Assembly (NCBI GenBank): GCA_011800155.1
Contig: CM022368.1
Coordinates: 868,001 to 932,000, forward strand
Origin: Flammulina velutipes
Lineage: Eukaryota > Basidiomycota > Agaricomycetes > Agaricales > Physalacriaceae
Direction of reading: 5' to 3'
DNA: 64,000 bases
This document shows positions 11,112 to 22,100 of the stretch, in pieces. Every line of letters starts with the position of its first letter. Positions within the stretch are counted from its first letter, which is position 1. Below the pieces are notes generated by a model that worked only from the letters and a program-made list of their open reading frames with translations, had not been told where the DNA came from and did no database searches. A program made the translations under genes and the position numbers.

Positions 11112-11908
11112 ATGAGTCGTCTAACTATGGACCTGGCCACTGGCATTACCGTTGAAGCGATTTTACGAACTCCCCCCGCGACTAGTATCAAAAATACGCT
11201 AGCAATTTTGCTGCACCCATGGTCTTGGCTTGGGGGGCAGATGGGCGATCCGTAACACCTTCCTATCATATTCATCTTACGTTGCGGCTCATCATAGACT
11301 AAATAGTGTTCTTTCCTTGCTGGTGGACACTTTGTCTCGACGTGGTTACCATACCATTCAATATAATTCTCGGGGAGTCGGTGGCTCAACTGGCTGGTCC
11401 TCGTTATCCGGCCTGAGCGAAGGAGAAGATCTTTGTGCCTTAGTAAATTGGGCAACAAAGAAGCTTGATGTCGAGTTCGAACGTCTTACACTGGTGGCGA
11501 GTTAGCTTCTTCTGAGATTTCCACCTTGCTCTAATTCAAAGGCTCTCCTAGGGGTATTCGCACGGCTCACTCATAGCTACGCTGTGCCCGCCAAGATCCT
11601 CGCCCATTCCGGTGTCATACATCCTCTTGTCGTATCCTGCCGGCCCCCGCGCGTTTCTAACGCTTTTCCATTCCTCTACGTATGATAAAGCGTTAGAAAC
11701 TATCGTCGCTTCGGGCTCACGCGTCCTCATTGTTTACGGCACTGGAGACGAATTTACCGGGGTCAAGAGGTACGAGGACTGGACTGGGAAGTTCCATGAA
11801 AGAGAAAATGTTCATGTGGCCCGCGTCGAGGATGGTGGCCATTTCTGGAGGGATCCCACGGCTGTGCGGGACCTGAAGACCGCTGTTGGTGATTGGTTGC
11901 GGGAATAA
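11112..11908 (+). CDS. Small alpha/beta-hydrolase
   Basis: Three exons give about 228 residues. The first intron is 11252-11306. The second ends at 11551 and appears to use a GC donor at 11497. After splicing, the nucleophile elbow reads 'LVGYSHGSLIA' (GxSxG-like, nucleophile Ser). The oxyanion region is 'LLHPWSWLGG' and a conserved 'YNSRGVGGSTG' follows. The acid residue is likely in 'VYGTGDEFTG' and the catalytic His in 'EDGGHFWRD'. The length and the 'RGVG.S.G' motif resemble the dienelactone-hydrolase/serine-aminopeptidase-like group. Substrate is unknown. No signal peptide is seen with the chosen ATG. Confidence 0.8.
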
Positions 11909-13598
11909 GTCGTTCGTTGTGTAGGTGTGTAGAACCTTCCATGAACTCTGAAGATTTACATTTACATTATATCGGAGGTAGGTTTCTCTTCACGACATGT
12001 GAACGGTGGCGTTCGAAGCTAATTCTCCCCGATATGTGGATCTGATACGTTCCCGTCATACGTTACTGTCTAGCTGTTCAGCTTCTTTCGGTACGCCCAC
12101 GCGGGAATTTTCCTTGAACGTTCTTGACACGATATTCTATATTCAACGGTACTAATATAGGACTACGCACGAAAACTGTCTATTCGACCATTTTATATCG
12201 AATTCAGGCATCGAGACTCCCCGCTCCCGCAGTCGTACTAGTTTTGTATAGCTAAATACTAACCTTGAGGATACGTGTACGCCGTACATGCCAATGCATT
12301 CCAACCCAAAGAATAGGTACTAGTTAGATCCATGTCATGATGGAACAGCCTTATTGAATAGAATGGGTTAGACTCTCTTTCTTGATTAGAAAGAGCGCAT
12401 GGAAACGGTTGGCGCCACTAACAAGTGACAAGGATCCTGGATGAGTCTCCTCGAGGCGGAGCACGGTGGTTTAAATGAAACCACGCGGAAGGGGATTAGT
12501 GTCTCGCGCACCAGATTTAGAAAGACGTCTGCCGTTAGGGAAATCACCCACAAGTCCGAGTCAATTCAACGGGGCGATGAACAATTTTCCTCGGTTGTTT
12601 TTTGGGCAAGGGCTTTGAATCAACGGCGCACGAATTTTTTTAACGGATGAGGGCATGAGGAGCGGAATGGGACGTCACCATCACCGTCAGAACGGGAGGA
12701 GAAAAACCATAACTACAGGAAAACGCTAAAGATCGAGCTTGAGTTGAACGCCACTAAAACATCTGTGAAATTACAACGTGCCTTGCGCAACAATTTTGGA
12801 CTAGATATTTCGCTGGTCACCCATGTCGAAGGATGCACGGTTAAATGGACTTATACAGTCTATACCGACGAACTTGAGGGCGGAACCTGCCGACGAACGA
12901 AGAAGATCGAGCGTCTCCAGAATGTGGGAACCATGTTACTGGAATGGGTTAGCTCCCGCGTCTTCGATGTCGTGGCCGTGGGCAAAGAAAATTTGTCTGT
13001 TCGTAACTTGTTGACGTCCTGATGCCCCATAGTAGTAGTCGAAGTAAAGACCCGGTGGGAAGCCAATAGACTCTATAATGGGCCCATGAAGTGTGTACCA
13101 AGCGGACGTTAAGCATCAGAACATCGACATGGATACCACGCCTTGACCTCGTTCGAGTCCAAGACGTATCGGCGATAGGAAGCGAAAAAGAGTCCTGTTT
13201 CAAGGAAGATTTATTCCCCAACGCGGAGAATAACCCTACCCACTTACGAAAAGACATCCACGCAACACTGGCCAACATTGAGTACTGTGTTCTGGGTCGG
13301 TCATAGAGGCTAAGCACAAAACTTGCGGAGGCAGATAGCGTTTAATATTCATCCCTAACATGCAGATCAAGCAGGGTTGTAAAACAGAAGTTTGACTAGA
13401 GATGTAGATCGTTCCGTAAGATGGGGAAGGCAGGAATGGGATGTTTGCACTGCATGCTAGTAAACAGATAGTCAAGTGGCGGCGTACTCTTCTCTGACAA
13501 CGGCCGTGGCCCGTTACGATGATTGGAGAAGTTCTAAAGAATAGATTCAAGGCTACAAATTGTTACAATTTATCATTGGCAAGACCTACGCGTCCGCT
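11909..13598. other. 1.7-kb gene-free spacer
   Basis: No open frame here has an ATG start plus recognisable protein motifs, and splice-aware reading gave no convincing gene. A weak diverged repeat pair may exist near 12955-13000 and 13140-13190. The conceptual translations 'RVFDVVAVGKENL' and 'RVQDVSAIGSEKE' are alike there, which could be the remains of a decayed gene or element. Confidence 0.4.
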
Positions 13599-14153
13599 TC
13601 ATGTTTGTCCGTTGCCTATTAACGCGCCAATCCTAGTGTCAAATCCTTCGCTCCGAATGGGCATCTCTGGTGTATGAAAAGGGTTCTTCATCACCGCGTC
13701 AGAGTAGGCTTCGTACACCTTTTGTAGTGTGGCGTTTGCGGTTGTGTCGGTGAGAGAGGTGAGGAGAACGAATTTAGTGCCTTTCTTCCGCATGAGCGCA
13801 ATATTGGAGGCGGAATGAATAGAACGGACCTGTTGCTGTAAGGAGAATAGTCATCTTGAATGATTCGCCTTCAATAACCTGTGCGCCAGAACTAGAGCCC
13901 ATGGGAGCCAGTCGGCTTGTTATCGCGTGTATTCCGTGAAGAGTACCAGCCAGGACGAGTTGTTCGTTGGAGGTGAGTTGCGCGAGGCCATCTAGGCGGC
14001 GTTGAGGCTAGCGAGCTCATTCGACTGGGTACTGCTCACCAGCGAAATTTCGTTGATAGACCAGTCCACCAGCTTTGTTAATGACCTAGATGGCGTTCAG
14101 AGTGAGCAACGCGCGAGACGACGACAACATACCCATAGACCAAAGATGGCCAT
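13599..14153 (-). CDS. TRS23: TRAPP complex subunit Trs23/TRAPPC4
   Basis: This is a core subunit of the TRAPP tethering complexes, which activate Rab1/Ypt1 in ER-Golgi traffic. The start ATG is at 14151-14153. The spliced product begins 'MAIFGLW', then 'VINKAGGLVYQRNFAG', then 'LTSNEQLVLAGTLHGIHAI'. The next exon ends 'MTILLTATG' and the last starts 'TKFVLLTSLTD', continuing 'KNPFHTPEMPIRSEGFDTRI'. These match the longin-like fold of TRAPPC4, including the near-invariant 'KNPFY.LEMPIR.E.FD' stretch. Three introns were inferred. The length of about 140 residues is normal for the fungal protein. It is divergent from the glutaminyl cyclase gene, only 44 bp from its start. Confidence 0.92.
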
Positions 14154-14197
14154 AATGATGGTAAAAGGTGAAGGTCATCGGTTGATCAACAACGCTC

Positions 14198-15627
14198 ATG
14201 CGTCTGTGCCTCCTTCCACTGTCATGTCTGCTGGCGACTGCGCTCGCTGCCTCGTTGCTGGGCGAGAGACAGCTGAAGTCGCTGTCGTCTGGTGATATAG
14301 CGTCGCTCGTGGCATCGCCAGACCCACTGAAGAACGTCGACCCGTCTAATCCTGCATCTCACTTATCCAAAATATTAATACCGCGTCCTTGTGCGTTGCC
14401 CTATCTTGTCTGCGCAGTCACTATGCTCATCGGTACTAGCCAACTCGGACAACAATACCCTTGTTAGAAATTATATCAAGACTACCTTGGAGGACCTCAA
14501 ATGGCATGTTGAGGAAGCTTCATTTACTGACTCGACGCCTTACGGTGATATGGTGTTCACAAATCTCATTGCGACTAAGGACCCGAAGGCTTCGAGAAAG
14601 GTCGTACTGTCTGCGCACTTTGATAGCAAATACTTCCCAAAGTTTCCTGAGAACCAGGTAAGTTCAAAGTTCTTATTGATGACGCCACGTTGACAATTCA
14701 CAGTTCGTTGGTGCCACGGATTCGGCTGCACCGTGTGCTATGATGCTCGATCTTGCAGAAGCTTTAAATCCGCTGCTTGACGCCAGAGATCAGCGTTTCG
14801 AAGACGGGACTGAGGACGATGAAGACATCGCTGACACGACCCTCCAGCTCGTCTTTTTCGACGGTGAAGAGGCGTTCTTACAATGGACAGACACAGATTC
14901 GATATACGGTGCCAGGTACTTATACTCTCTGCTTCCATCCTGTACCTAACATTCTATAGGAATTTGGCAGAAAAGTGGGCTACCACCTACATCCTCCCTC
15001 ATTCCAAACGTCGTCTAATGGGCCCGCAAGCGACCGAGATATCCACAATAGAACATCTAATTCTGTTGGACCTTCTTGGAGCACGGTCACCTTCCATTCG
15101 CTCGTACTTCATCGAAACAGCATGGCTTTTCGACGCCTTAGCATCCGCTGAGAAACGCTTGGGTGACGGGGGGTTCTTGGTGTATGAAGGGAACAACGAC
15201 ATGGCTGCGGGCAGCTGGAGGTCTTGGTTCCAGCCACGAACGAACAAATTACACAATACAGGACACATCGGGGATGACCACGTTCCCTTTTTACAACGAG
15301 GTGTTAGCATCTTGCACGTTATTGCGGAACCGTTTCCTTCTGTATGGCATAGCTTAAAAGTAAGTCGGTTCATCCAAAGGAGTGATGATGAGCTAATATC
15401 AACAGGATGATGCGTCTGCACTCGACCTGCCGACAATGAGGCGGTGGAATCTCATTTTGAGGGTGTTTATGTCGGAGTATCTCAATCTGCGACCAGAAGA
15501 CCAAAAGCGGGATACAACCCACATACAACGGCTAGAATCTGAATTGGTAAGGTGCTGTTTGTAAACTTACTGTCTACTGAAGTGCGCCCAGTAGATTCTA
15601 TAGGAGCTGGAACGCACTATTGCTTGA
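14198..15627 (+). CDS. Glutaminyl-peptide cyclotransferase (M28 family), secreted
   Basis: The enzyme would convert N-terminal Gln to pyroglutamate on secretory proteins. The N-terminus '[18 protein letters not shown]' is a signal peptide. Introns are 14391-14439, 14658-14703, 14916-14959, 15360-15405 and probably 15547-15603, giving a stop at 15625-15627. Zinc-site and family strings are present in order: '[10 protein letters not shown]', '[18 protein letters not shown]', '[13 protein letters not shown]', 'DSIYGARNLAEKW' and '[17 protein letters not shown]' followed by '[11 protein letters not shown]'. These correspond to human QC, including the GATDSA and FFDGEEAF blocks. If the last intron is not removed, the protein ends at 15564 instead. 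Confidence 0.93.
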
Positions 15628-15984
15628 CTATAAGTATGCGCACGACATGGCTCTTTAATTGCCAAATCGAACCATTTATCGTTGTTAACCGTTTGATGTT
15701 GTATTCACTGCATATTACCAAGTTATGCACTCAGATAAAGCTTTGTGTGTGACAGTTGACACTGATTTACTACAGCTTGTCCACGCTATCTTGCACAAAG
15801 AGCTAAATTGAAGTTGAGGGGATTCATAGAGGAATACCCTCTCTGCATGTGTACTAAGGCTCCTGACAGAAATATAATCAAAGACATAGTGCTGTCACTT
15901 CTATAACAGAGTTATACATTTACAATAACGATACATACCTAATACCTCTGAGTACGACACTCCGCGAGACTAGTACATACAGCT
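15628..15984. other. Convergent intergenic spacer
   Basis: This is AT-rich 3' flanking DNA between two convergent genes. Nothing is recognised beyond probable untranslated regions. Confidence 0.5.
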
Positions 15985-17457
15985 CTATACTATGTCGCCG
16001 GGTGGAGTCGATTTCTCTTTGAACCAGTTCTCGTTGGTCAGCCCAGACGGCTGTATCCTATCGTTGGAGCTCTGCCCCGTCTCTGAATCCGAGGAATCGC
16101 CAGGTACCTCCCTAGGACTGGGGTTCGCAAGACGGGTTTCGATCTTTCGATCAAATTCGAGCGTAGAAAGCTTCGTCAATGTCATAGGTGAGCTGTCTGG
16201 CATGGAGTTGAGTGACCAGGATGTTTCGATTGAGTGGTTGGACCGTATTATGATGATCGTCGCGGTGGGTAGAATTGCCTGTATGTAAATCAGCGACAGT
16301 TCGAGGGTACGAAAGAAAATGGCGTCGTACCGCGATGTATATGGCGGATTTACCAATAACACGCGTAGCAAGGCCGAGAGGACTGTGCGTGACCATGCTT
16401 ATTTCACCAAGAACGCTGTTGACGAGCTGTAGAGATTTCATGAGCGAGAGTTTCGATGAAAGCATAGAACATATTGTATACCTGAACCACCGCAAATATG
16501 GCACCAGTCTCAACTAAAACCAACAGCGCTCTTCCCACTTCACCGCGGCGTGCCTTGTCGGTGTGTCTATGTAGATCCCTGTTTATGCTCCGTGAGTCTT
16601 GCTACGCAAATAATATATATCAAGATATTGACCATGCTTGCAAGGCAATTAAGCCTGTTCCGAGGAGATTGGTTCCTAATGATATGAAGTTGCTGGCGGT
16701 AGCAAGTTTTCGGTCAACATCTGGGTCACCAGAGCCATCTGCATGTGCGCTCGCGAGGCCCTGGGAGTAGAACCACAGAACTGTGATCTCAAGAGTTAAT
16801 ATGTGCGGCAAATTGGGGTAAGGGAACACTGACTGGTGTCCGCGACTGTTATTATTCCCAATGAAATCTTGACAATTATGTTATTTGGGTACATCACCCA
16901 TGCGCGCCACACAACGACGGCGTCGGAGATCATGAACTATAATTCATGAGCAGCTTGTCTCGGGAAGAATGTACATGATATAGCTTACATTGATCAACAC
17001 CGGCCACGCCCCGATGATTTTGAGGCTGAGGAACTGGTTCGTCCATCGCGCCCTTCGATCTTCCAGAGGTACTTGTGAACGAACAAAATACGTCAAAACT
17101 TGAGTGACGATTCCCATCATGTCCGTGACAAACTGGGTAGTGGTGGATAGAAAGAGAAGGAGTACTACGCCAAGGAGGATTTGCGCCGCTTTGGTACCGA
17201 GAGGACGTGCTCTGTAGAACATTTCATTGATAAGAGGCAGACATGTGGATTGGAATGGACGTACAATGTCATCCGAAGGCAAATGGTGAATAGGACGAGG
17301 TATATGCCTGGATGATAACTATTTAGTATGTTCAAGATGAGGATGGCTCTAAAATACCATATAAAATGAATCCGACGCTATCCTGGCAGGTGTTCGTGTA
17401 GATGATTTGCCCCATACGCTCCAGAAGGGCGTCGGTCTCCTCTGTTGATAGCGACAT
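15985..17457 (-). CDS. Fungal seven-helix membrane protein, uncharacterised
   Basis: The start is ATG at 17457 ('MSLSTEETDALLERMGQII'). At least seven short exons encode a series of hydrophobic helices: 'DSVGFILYGIYLVLFTI', 'AAQILLGVVLLLFLSTTTQF', 'VVWRAWVM', 'IIVKISLGIIIV', 'FISLGTNLLGTGLIALQAW', 'LLLLVETGAIFGALQLV' and 'LIYIQAILPTATIIII'. A polar Ser-rich cytoplasmic tail of about 80 residues ends at 15985. The pattern matches a large Agaricomycete-specific family of seven-helix proteins annotated only as hypothetical. No GPCR signature motif could be confirmed, so ligand and function are unknown. Confidence 0.75.
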
Positions 17458-18021
17458 TTGTATTCAGAGGCGGCCGGGACTAAAAGGGATGGAGAGAAGA
17501 GAATGAAAGTGGGGGCACAAGCAAGCACGCTGGCAGGGTTCATATCTGTTGGGTTTTATACGACTCCTGGGACCTGTGATGATGGACGTTCGACATATCA
17601 TTGTCAATCAATCAAATGGAAAATGGTATTCTAGGGCGCTCGGTTGCGCTGAATTCATCAAGGGTAGATACCATTGATATCCGTAAGCTAAAACATGGTG
17701 GCGCTGTACCTGCTCTCAAAAGTCAATTGTACACACACACACTGTGATGAGGTAAGAGAAATTTAGAACGTTCACCAGTGGCAGATTATTCAAATCGTCG
17801 AAGTCTAAGAGTGTCGGCCGTTTGCAAGGGCGCGCCGGAGATTCGTTACAAAATACATTCATTCGCGTTGCGGATACTTCTTGGGATACTTACGTGGAAG
17901 ACGTATTAGGGTACAAATTACCAGACCAACGCAGAAGAATCAACGACAGGCAAACAGTGCAAGCATTAACAGACAGAGCAAAATAGAGCCAGAAGGACAG
18001 CAAGGAAAGCAGGGTAGAACG
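17458..18021. other. Intergenic spacer
   Basis: No supported gene lies here. A short CA microsatellite sits near 17730-17740. The remainder is unremarkable flanking DNA. Confidence 0.5.
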
Positions 18022-18989
18022 TTAAGCTAGTAGCAAGTTCTTGTAGTGCTTGATGAGATTTGTGGCGTCAGTTGCGACCTATCAGAACGTCAACGAAGTC
18101 CGATATCAACCATAGCTTCCATACCCTTTCGTTGTCGCGCGCGCGCTCAACCTGTGCATGTGCATTCCTGAGGAACTGGTCGAGAGCATCTTGGCGCTGC
18201 GTGGGGTTACTTCGCACTGAAATGGATGTTTTTATCAAGCAATTGTGGGACGAAGGTTGGAAGATTTACACATGCTACTAGCGGTTTCGATGCTCTGCTC
18301 GCGTCGAACGAAGAGGTCATCAGTAACGGTTGGGTATATGTTGAGCACCGATTGGGAGCATTGATCACAGGCGGCTTCCATTGCGTCGAGGTCTTTGGCT
18401 ACTTCTTCGTGCGACAGCTCTTGGTCGCGAAGAGATAACAGTGCAGCTTTGAGACTTTCACTACAAGGCTGAGATGACGAAGCAATAACAAGCGAGCGTA
18501 TGCGTACAGGTAGGCGACACCCTCAGTAGACATTTGAACAGCCTTTGCCCGTGCAGAGACGAAGATAGCTTTCTTTTGAGTATCGAGCGCTGCGGTGCGA
18601 GCGGAGAGTTTCTTGGCTTGCTGCTCTGAGGAGGCGATCTAAGGTTAAAAACAGGAACATGAACCAGAAAAGAATACTACTTTTATATTGTTGCAGGAAT
18701 TTGGCGACGTCTCTGGTAAAATATTGGTGATGCTCTGTGGCGCCCTGCGATATATCTCACCCATCATCAAAGTCATTGTCGTCAACATCCATCATGTCTA
18801 TAGCGTCTGCCGCCTTGGTCTTTGAACTCTTCGATTTTTGATCAAAGCCAAAGTCGTCTTCGTCGCCAGACTCGTGTTCGTTGCGGAATGAGACAGGTGC
18901 AGAGAGCCGAGATGGACGACCACGCTCTAAGCAATGATTAGCTTTATTTAAAGATGCTTGGCAAGGACCGCACTTGGCGAGCGAACCAT
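18022..18989 (-). CDS. Small coiled-coil, probably nuclear protein, unknown
   Basis: The start is ATG at 18987-18989 and the stop is TAA at 18022-18024. Six exons were reconstructed, giving about 200 residues. The N-terminus 'MVRSPKRGRPSRLSAPV' contains an AT-hook-like KRGRP. An acidic stretch ('GDEDDFGFD', 'MMDVDDNDFDDG') follows. A long charged helical region comes next ('AKFLQQYKKQQAKKLSARTAALDTQ' in outline, 'LESLKAALLSLRDQELSHEE'), and the end is 'ATNLIKHYKNLLLA'. A basic-acidic-coiled-coil order suggests a chromatin or kinetochore-type factor, but no known family was recognised. It is divergent from STT4, 114 bp away. Confidence 0.65.
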
Positions 18990-19103
18990 GTCGAGATGAT
19001 GGTGGAAGTAAGAGATAAAGACGCGACGCGCTTGTTTGGTGCCCAGAGAGGTCTTTGCCAAACACGTGGCTTGCTTGACGTTCTCCGCGACCTCTATGCA
19101 GTT
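18990..19103. promoter_or_regulatory. Shared divergent promoter, coiled-coil gene / STT4
   Basis: There are 114 bp between two start codons on opposite strands, so the regulatory sequence must be compact and shared. It contains CACGTG (about 19064-19069). No TATA box is seen. Confidence 0.5.
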
Positions 19104-22100
19104 ATGGACTTGTAAGGTTTCCTTTGGATTGCTCTGTTGTTGCTCACATTTTGGCTAGTCTGGAGTTGAATATCCACCAGCTCATTCTATCAGAAATTGC
19201 CTCCAATGCGGGTGATTCTGAGGAGGATCTACATTTCGCTGGGACCGTGATTGGTTCCAAAGTCCAGACCAGGAATGTCAGACCCGGAAGACACCACCAT
19301 GAACCATCTGGCACGGATAGCACTTCCCGCAACAATACAGAGGACGAGAACAATGGAAATGAAGGGGAAACAGTGTCGGACAGAGTCTTCATGGTGCGAT
19401 CGAATTCTCTCAACAACACAGTAGTCTAATGCGCAGGCTAGTCAGCATCGAAAGTGCACTGCAACATTGCGTTTGGAGAACTGCTTGTCAACTACCCCGA
19501 GGCACATTTTTCAGACACGGTCGAAAGCAACTTGCCAGTGCTCATAGACATTCTACGAGATGTCCCATACATCGACTTTGACCGCTGTCTTTCTTGGGAA
19601 GGTGAGATTCTCGCTAGCCAATCTCAGCGAAACTGACGATAGTGCAGAATGGTCGCTGCCAGACCAGCTTGTCTTCTCAACCGTGTCTGCATTACTGAGG
19701 GTTGCTGCATTGCATCCGGAACATTCAGACACGGCGACATCAGCTATAGTCGATTTTGTTGGCGATGTTGACGCCAAACTACTGGCAACTGCAGGTGAGT
19801 AGTTTGTGTTTCGTATGTCACAATATTAAACCCCTCCTAGCGCTCGACGTCCTCACCCAACTATCCCCCGCACTCCACGGTCTCTATCGTGCCATCAGCT
19901 CGACCTCGTACTCCTGGACCACTTCGCAATGGCAGAAGCTCAGGGAGTGCCTCACGTGTCTCTGCTCCTCCGACAACATCGATCGCCTCAACCATCTCAT
20001 TGCCGACATTATAGTCCTTGACGAGGAAGCAGACTTTGATACCCAGCAGTTTGTCGAAACATTCCTGGCGCGCTATCTATCCCGTGGACGTCCTTTGAGC
20101 GGCTACTTTACTATTTGCTGCGTCCTTGAGACGTCATGGACTGTCCTAGCTCAGGCCCTATCCCCGCCACATACCGTCACCTATGGCAATCCCTCAGAGG
20201 CCGCCGCGGCCAACGCTTCTTGGAGCGCGTTGATGAGAGAACCCGTCATTGATATTGAGGTCACAGATGCAGACACTATCAATACACTCCAGGCTACCAT
20301 CAGGTATTCCATGCAGTGTTTCAATGATTTGCTCCTCCAGATCCAAGAGATGGACACTGACCCTCCACCGGATACATACGCGTGGGAGACAATGTCAGAA
20401 AGCTTGGTAGGCTAAATATCCCGAGTCATGAACTATAAACTCACTACCTTGCAGAAATTGGCATCGGTTTGTTCTGTTGCTCTTCGTGATTTGGATGATC
20501 GCATCTACTCGCGGCTTTTGCTCTTGCTGAGCGACGAGTGTCCAATATCGGACAATTTATTACAAGAAGCAGCGCTGAAGGCCGTCATTGTCTTGGTGCA
20601 GAAGTACGCCTTGACATTCTATATCGCAATACCAAATAATTAACATTATTTCCAGCTTTCCAGAGATTGCTTCAGGCATGGCTTCTCATCTACGTCGCTT
20701 CGTCACAGCTCCCCTGCCCATATTTGAGTTCGAATTTGCATCCGAAACACGCGCCCCGCCACCACTTACTGCGGCAGCAAAGTGTCTCGCACAGTGTATC
20801 AAGGTATGTCAATAGCTTCAGCCTAGGCATATCCTGACTACCCTCGTTCTAGCTGGCACGCGGTGATGACCTTGTCATGTCGAATATGTACTCCCTGCTG
20901 AACTACATCGCGGCAACAAGCAAAGAGATATACGAGAGCTCAGGCAGTTCAATTATGAGCAACCCATTGTACGACGGCCAGGATCAGAACACAATGCGAT
21001 CTGTCGAGACAGGCTTGCGTGGTCTATCGGAGGACGAGAAGCGGTTAGTGGGCATCAGTACAATATCCGTGGTGACGAGGCTAGCCTTGGAATTCAAGAC
21101 CGACGAGGTCAGGAAATTTGGCTCTATCTGTTAATCTCCTCTGAGTCAATCTTAGGTTACGCGTTTGACAATCTCGATGCTGCTGCAACGTCTTCGGTCG
21201 GCTGAGCCTACCGTCGAGGCCGCGATCGCGTACAATCTGGTTGATTTGGCGCTTTCTGCCCCTCAGAGTTCATTTGTGGATATCATCCGTGTCTTTTCAA
21301 CCATCAATCGCTCTGCAAATCCGGACGATCCTCGGTTTTCGAATAATATGGTAGCTGCTTTTTTAACAATCACTGTTAACGAGTGTCTTACTGAAATGAT
21401 TAGGTTCTAGCAGCACAGACGCGGTTGGCGCAAGAACTCCACCGCAGACCAGAGCTGTACGATCTATACCTGGTCGAGCTTTTGACCCTCTTCGCAGATA
21501 AAGGTGTTGCGATCCAGAATGTCAAAGTTGCCAACCACTATGTGAAGGTGACAAACCAATGAATGCGATATACTGAGTGCTGATACAGTTGTAGACGGAC
21601 GACATGATAGAGCAGCTTGCGTCTTTACTACTACCTATTGACGCACTTCTGGCACACAAGAACTACAACCCTCATCTGGAGACTTCCCCGGTCGTCGTGG
21701 CGTTGTTCCGCAACATGTGGTTTCTTTGCATTTTGTTTCACTTCACCAGTGACGAAGACAAGGACGTGAACGCAATGGGATGGAAACGCCCTGCAATGGC
21801 GCGTATTGCGGCAAAAACTCCAGCTATGGTCGTCGAGGAGTCTCAGGATGCTGTCGCAAGTGATGTGGAGTATAACTCGGTCATTCGCCAGGAATACGCC
21901 CATACGGTACGACCCAGGCTACCTGACGTATCCTATCTTGTGAATATTGACATTGAATAGGTGATCAGCAAACACAGAGCACTTATTGTTGGGCACATAC
22001 CGCTCCGTTCCAGCGATCTGAGATCACTCTCCTCCGGACAGATTGTGTTTTTGCTCACCATGCACGATATTGAAATCATGCGGTCTGCTGCTGGCCTCAC

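Noticed and set aside
12744..13022. 92-codon open frame on the plus strand
   Set aside because: It starts with TTG, not ATG, has no recognisable motif and no plausible flanking exons.
19144..19419. 91-codon open frame antisense to the STT4 5' region
   Set aside because: The plus strand encodes the family-like STT4 N-terminus here, so the minus frame is a shadow.
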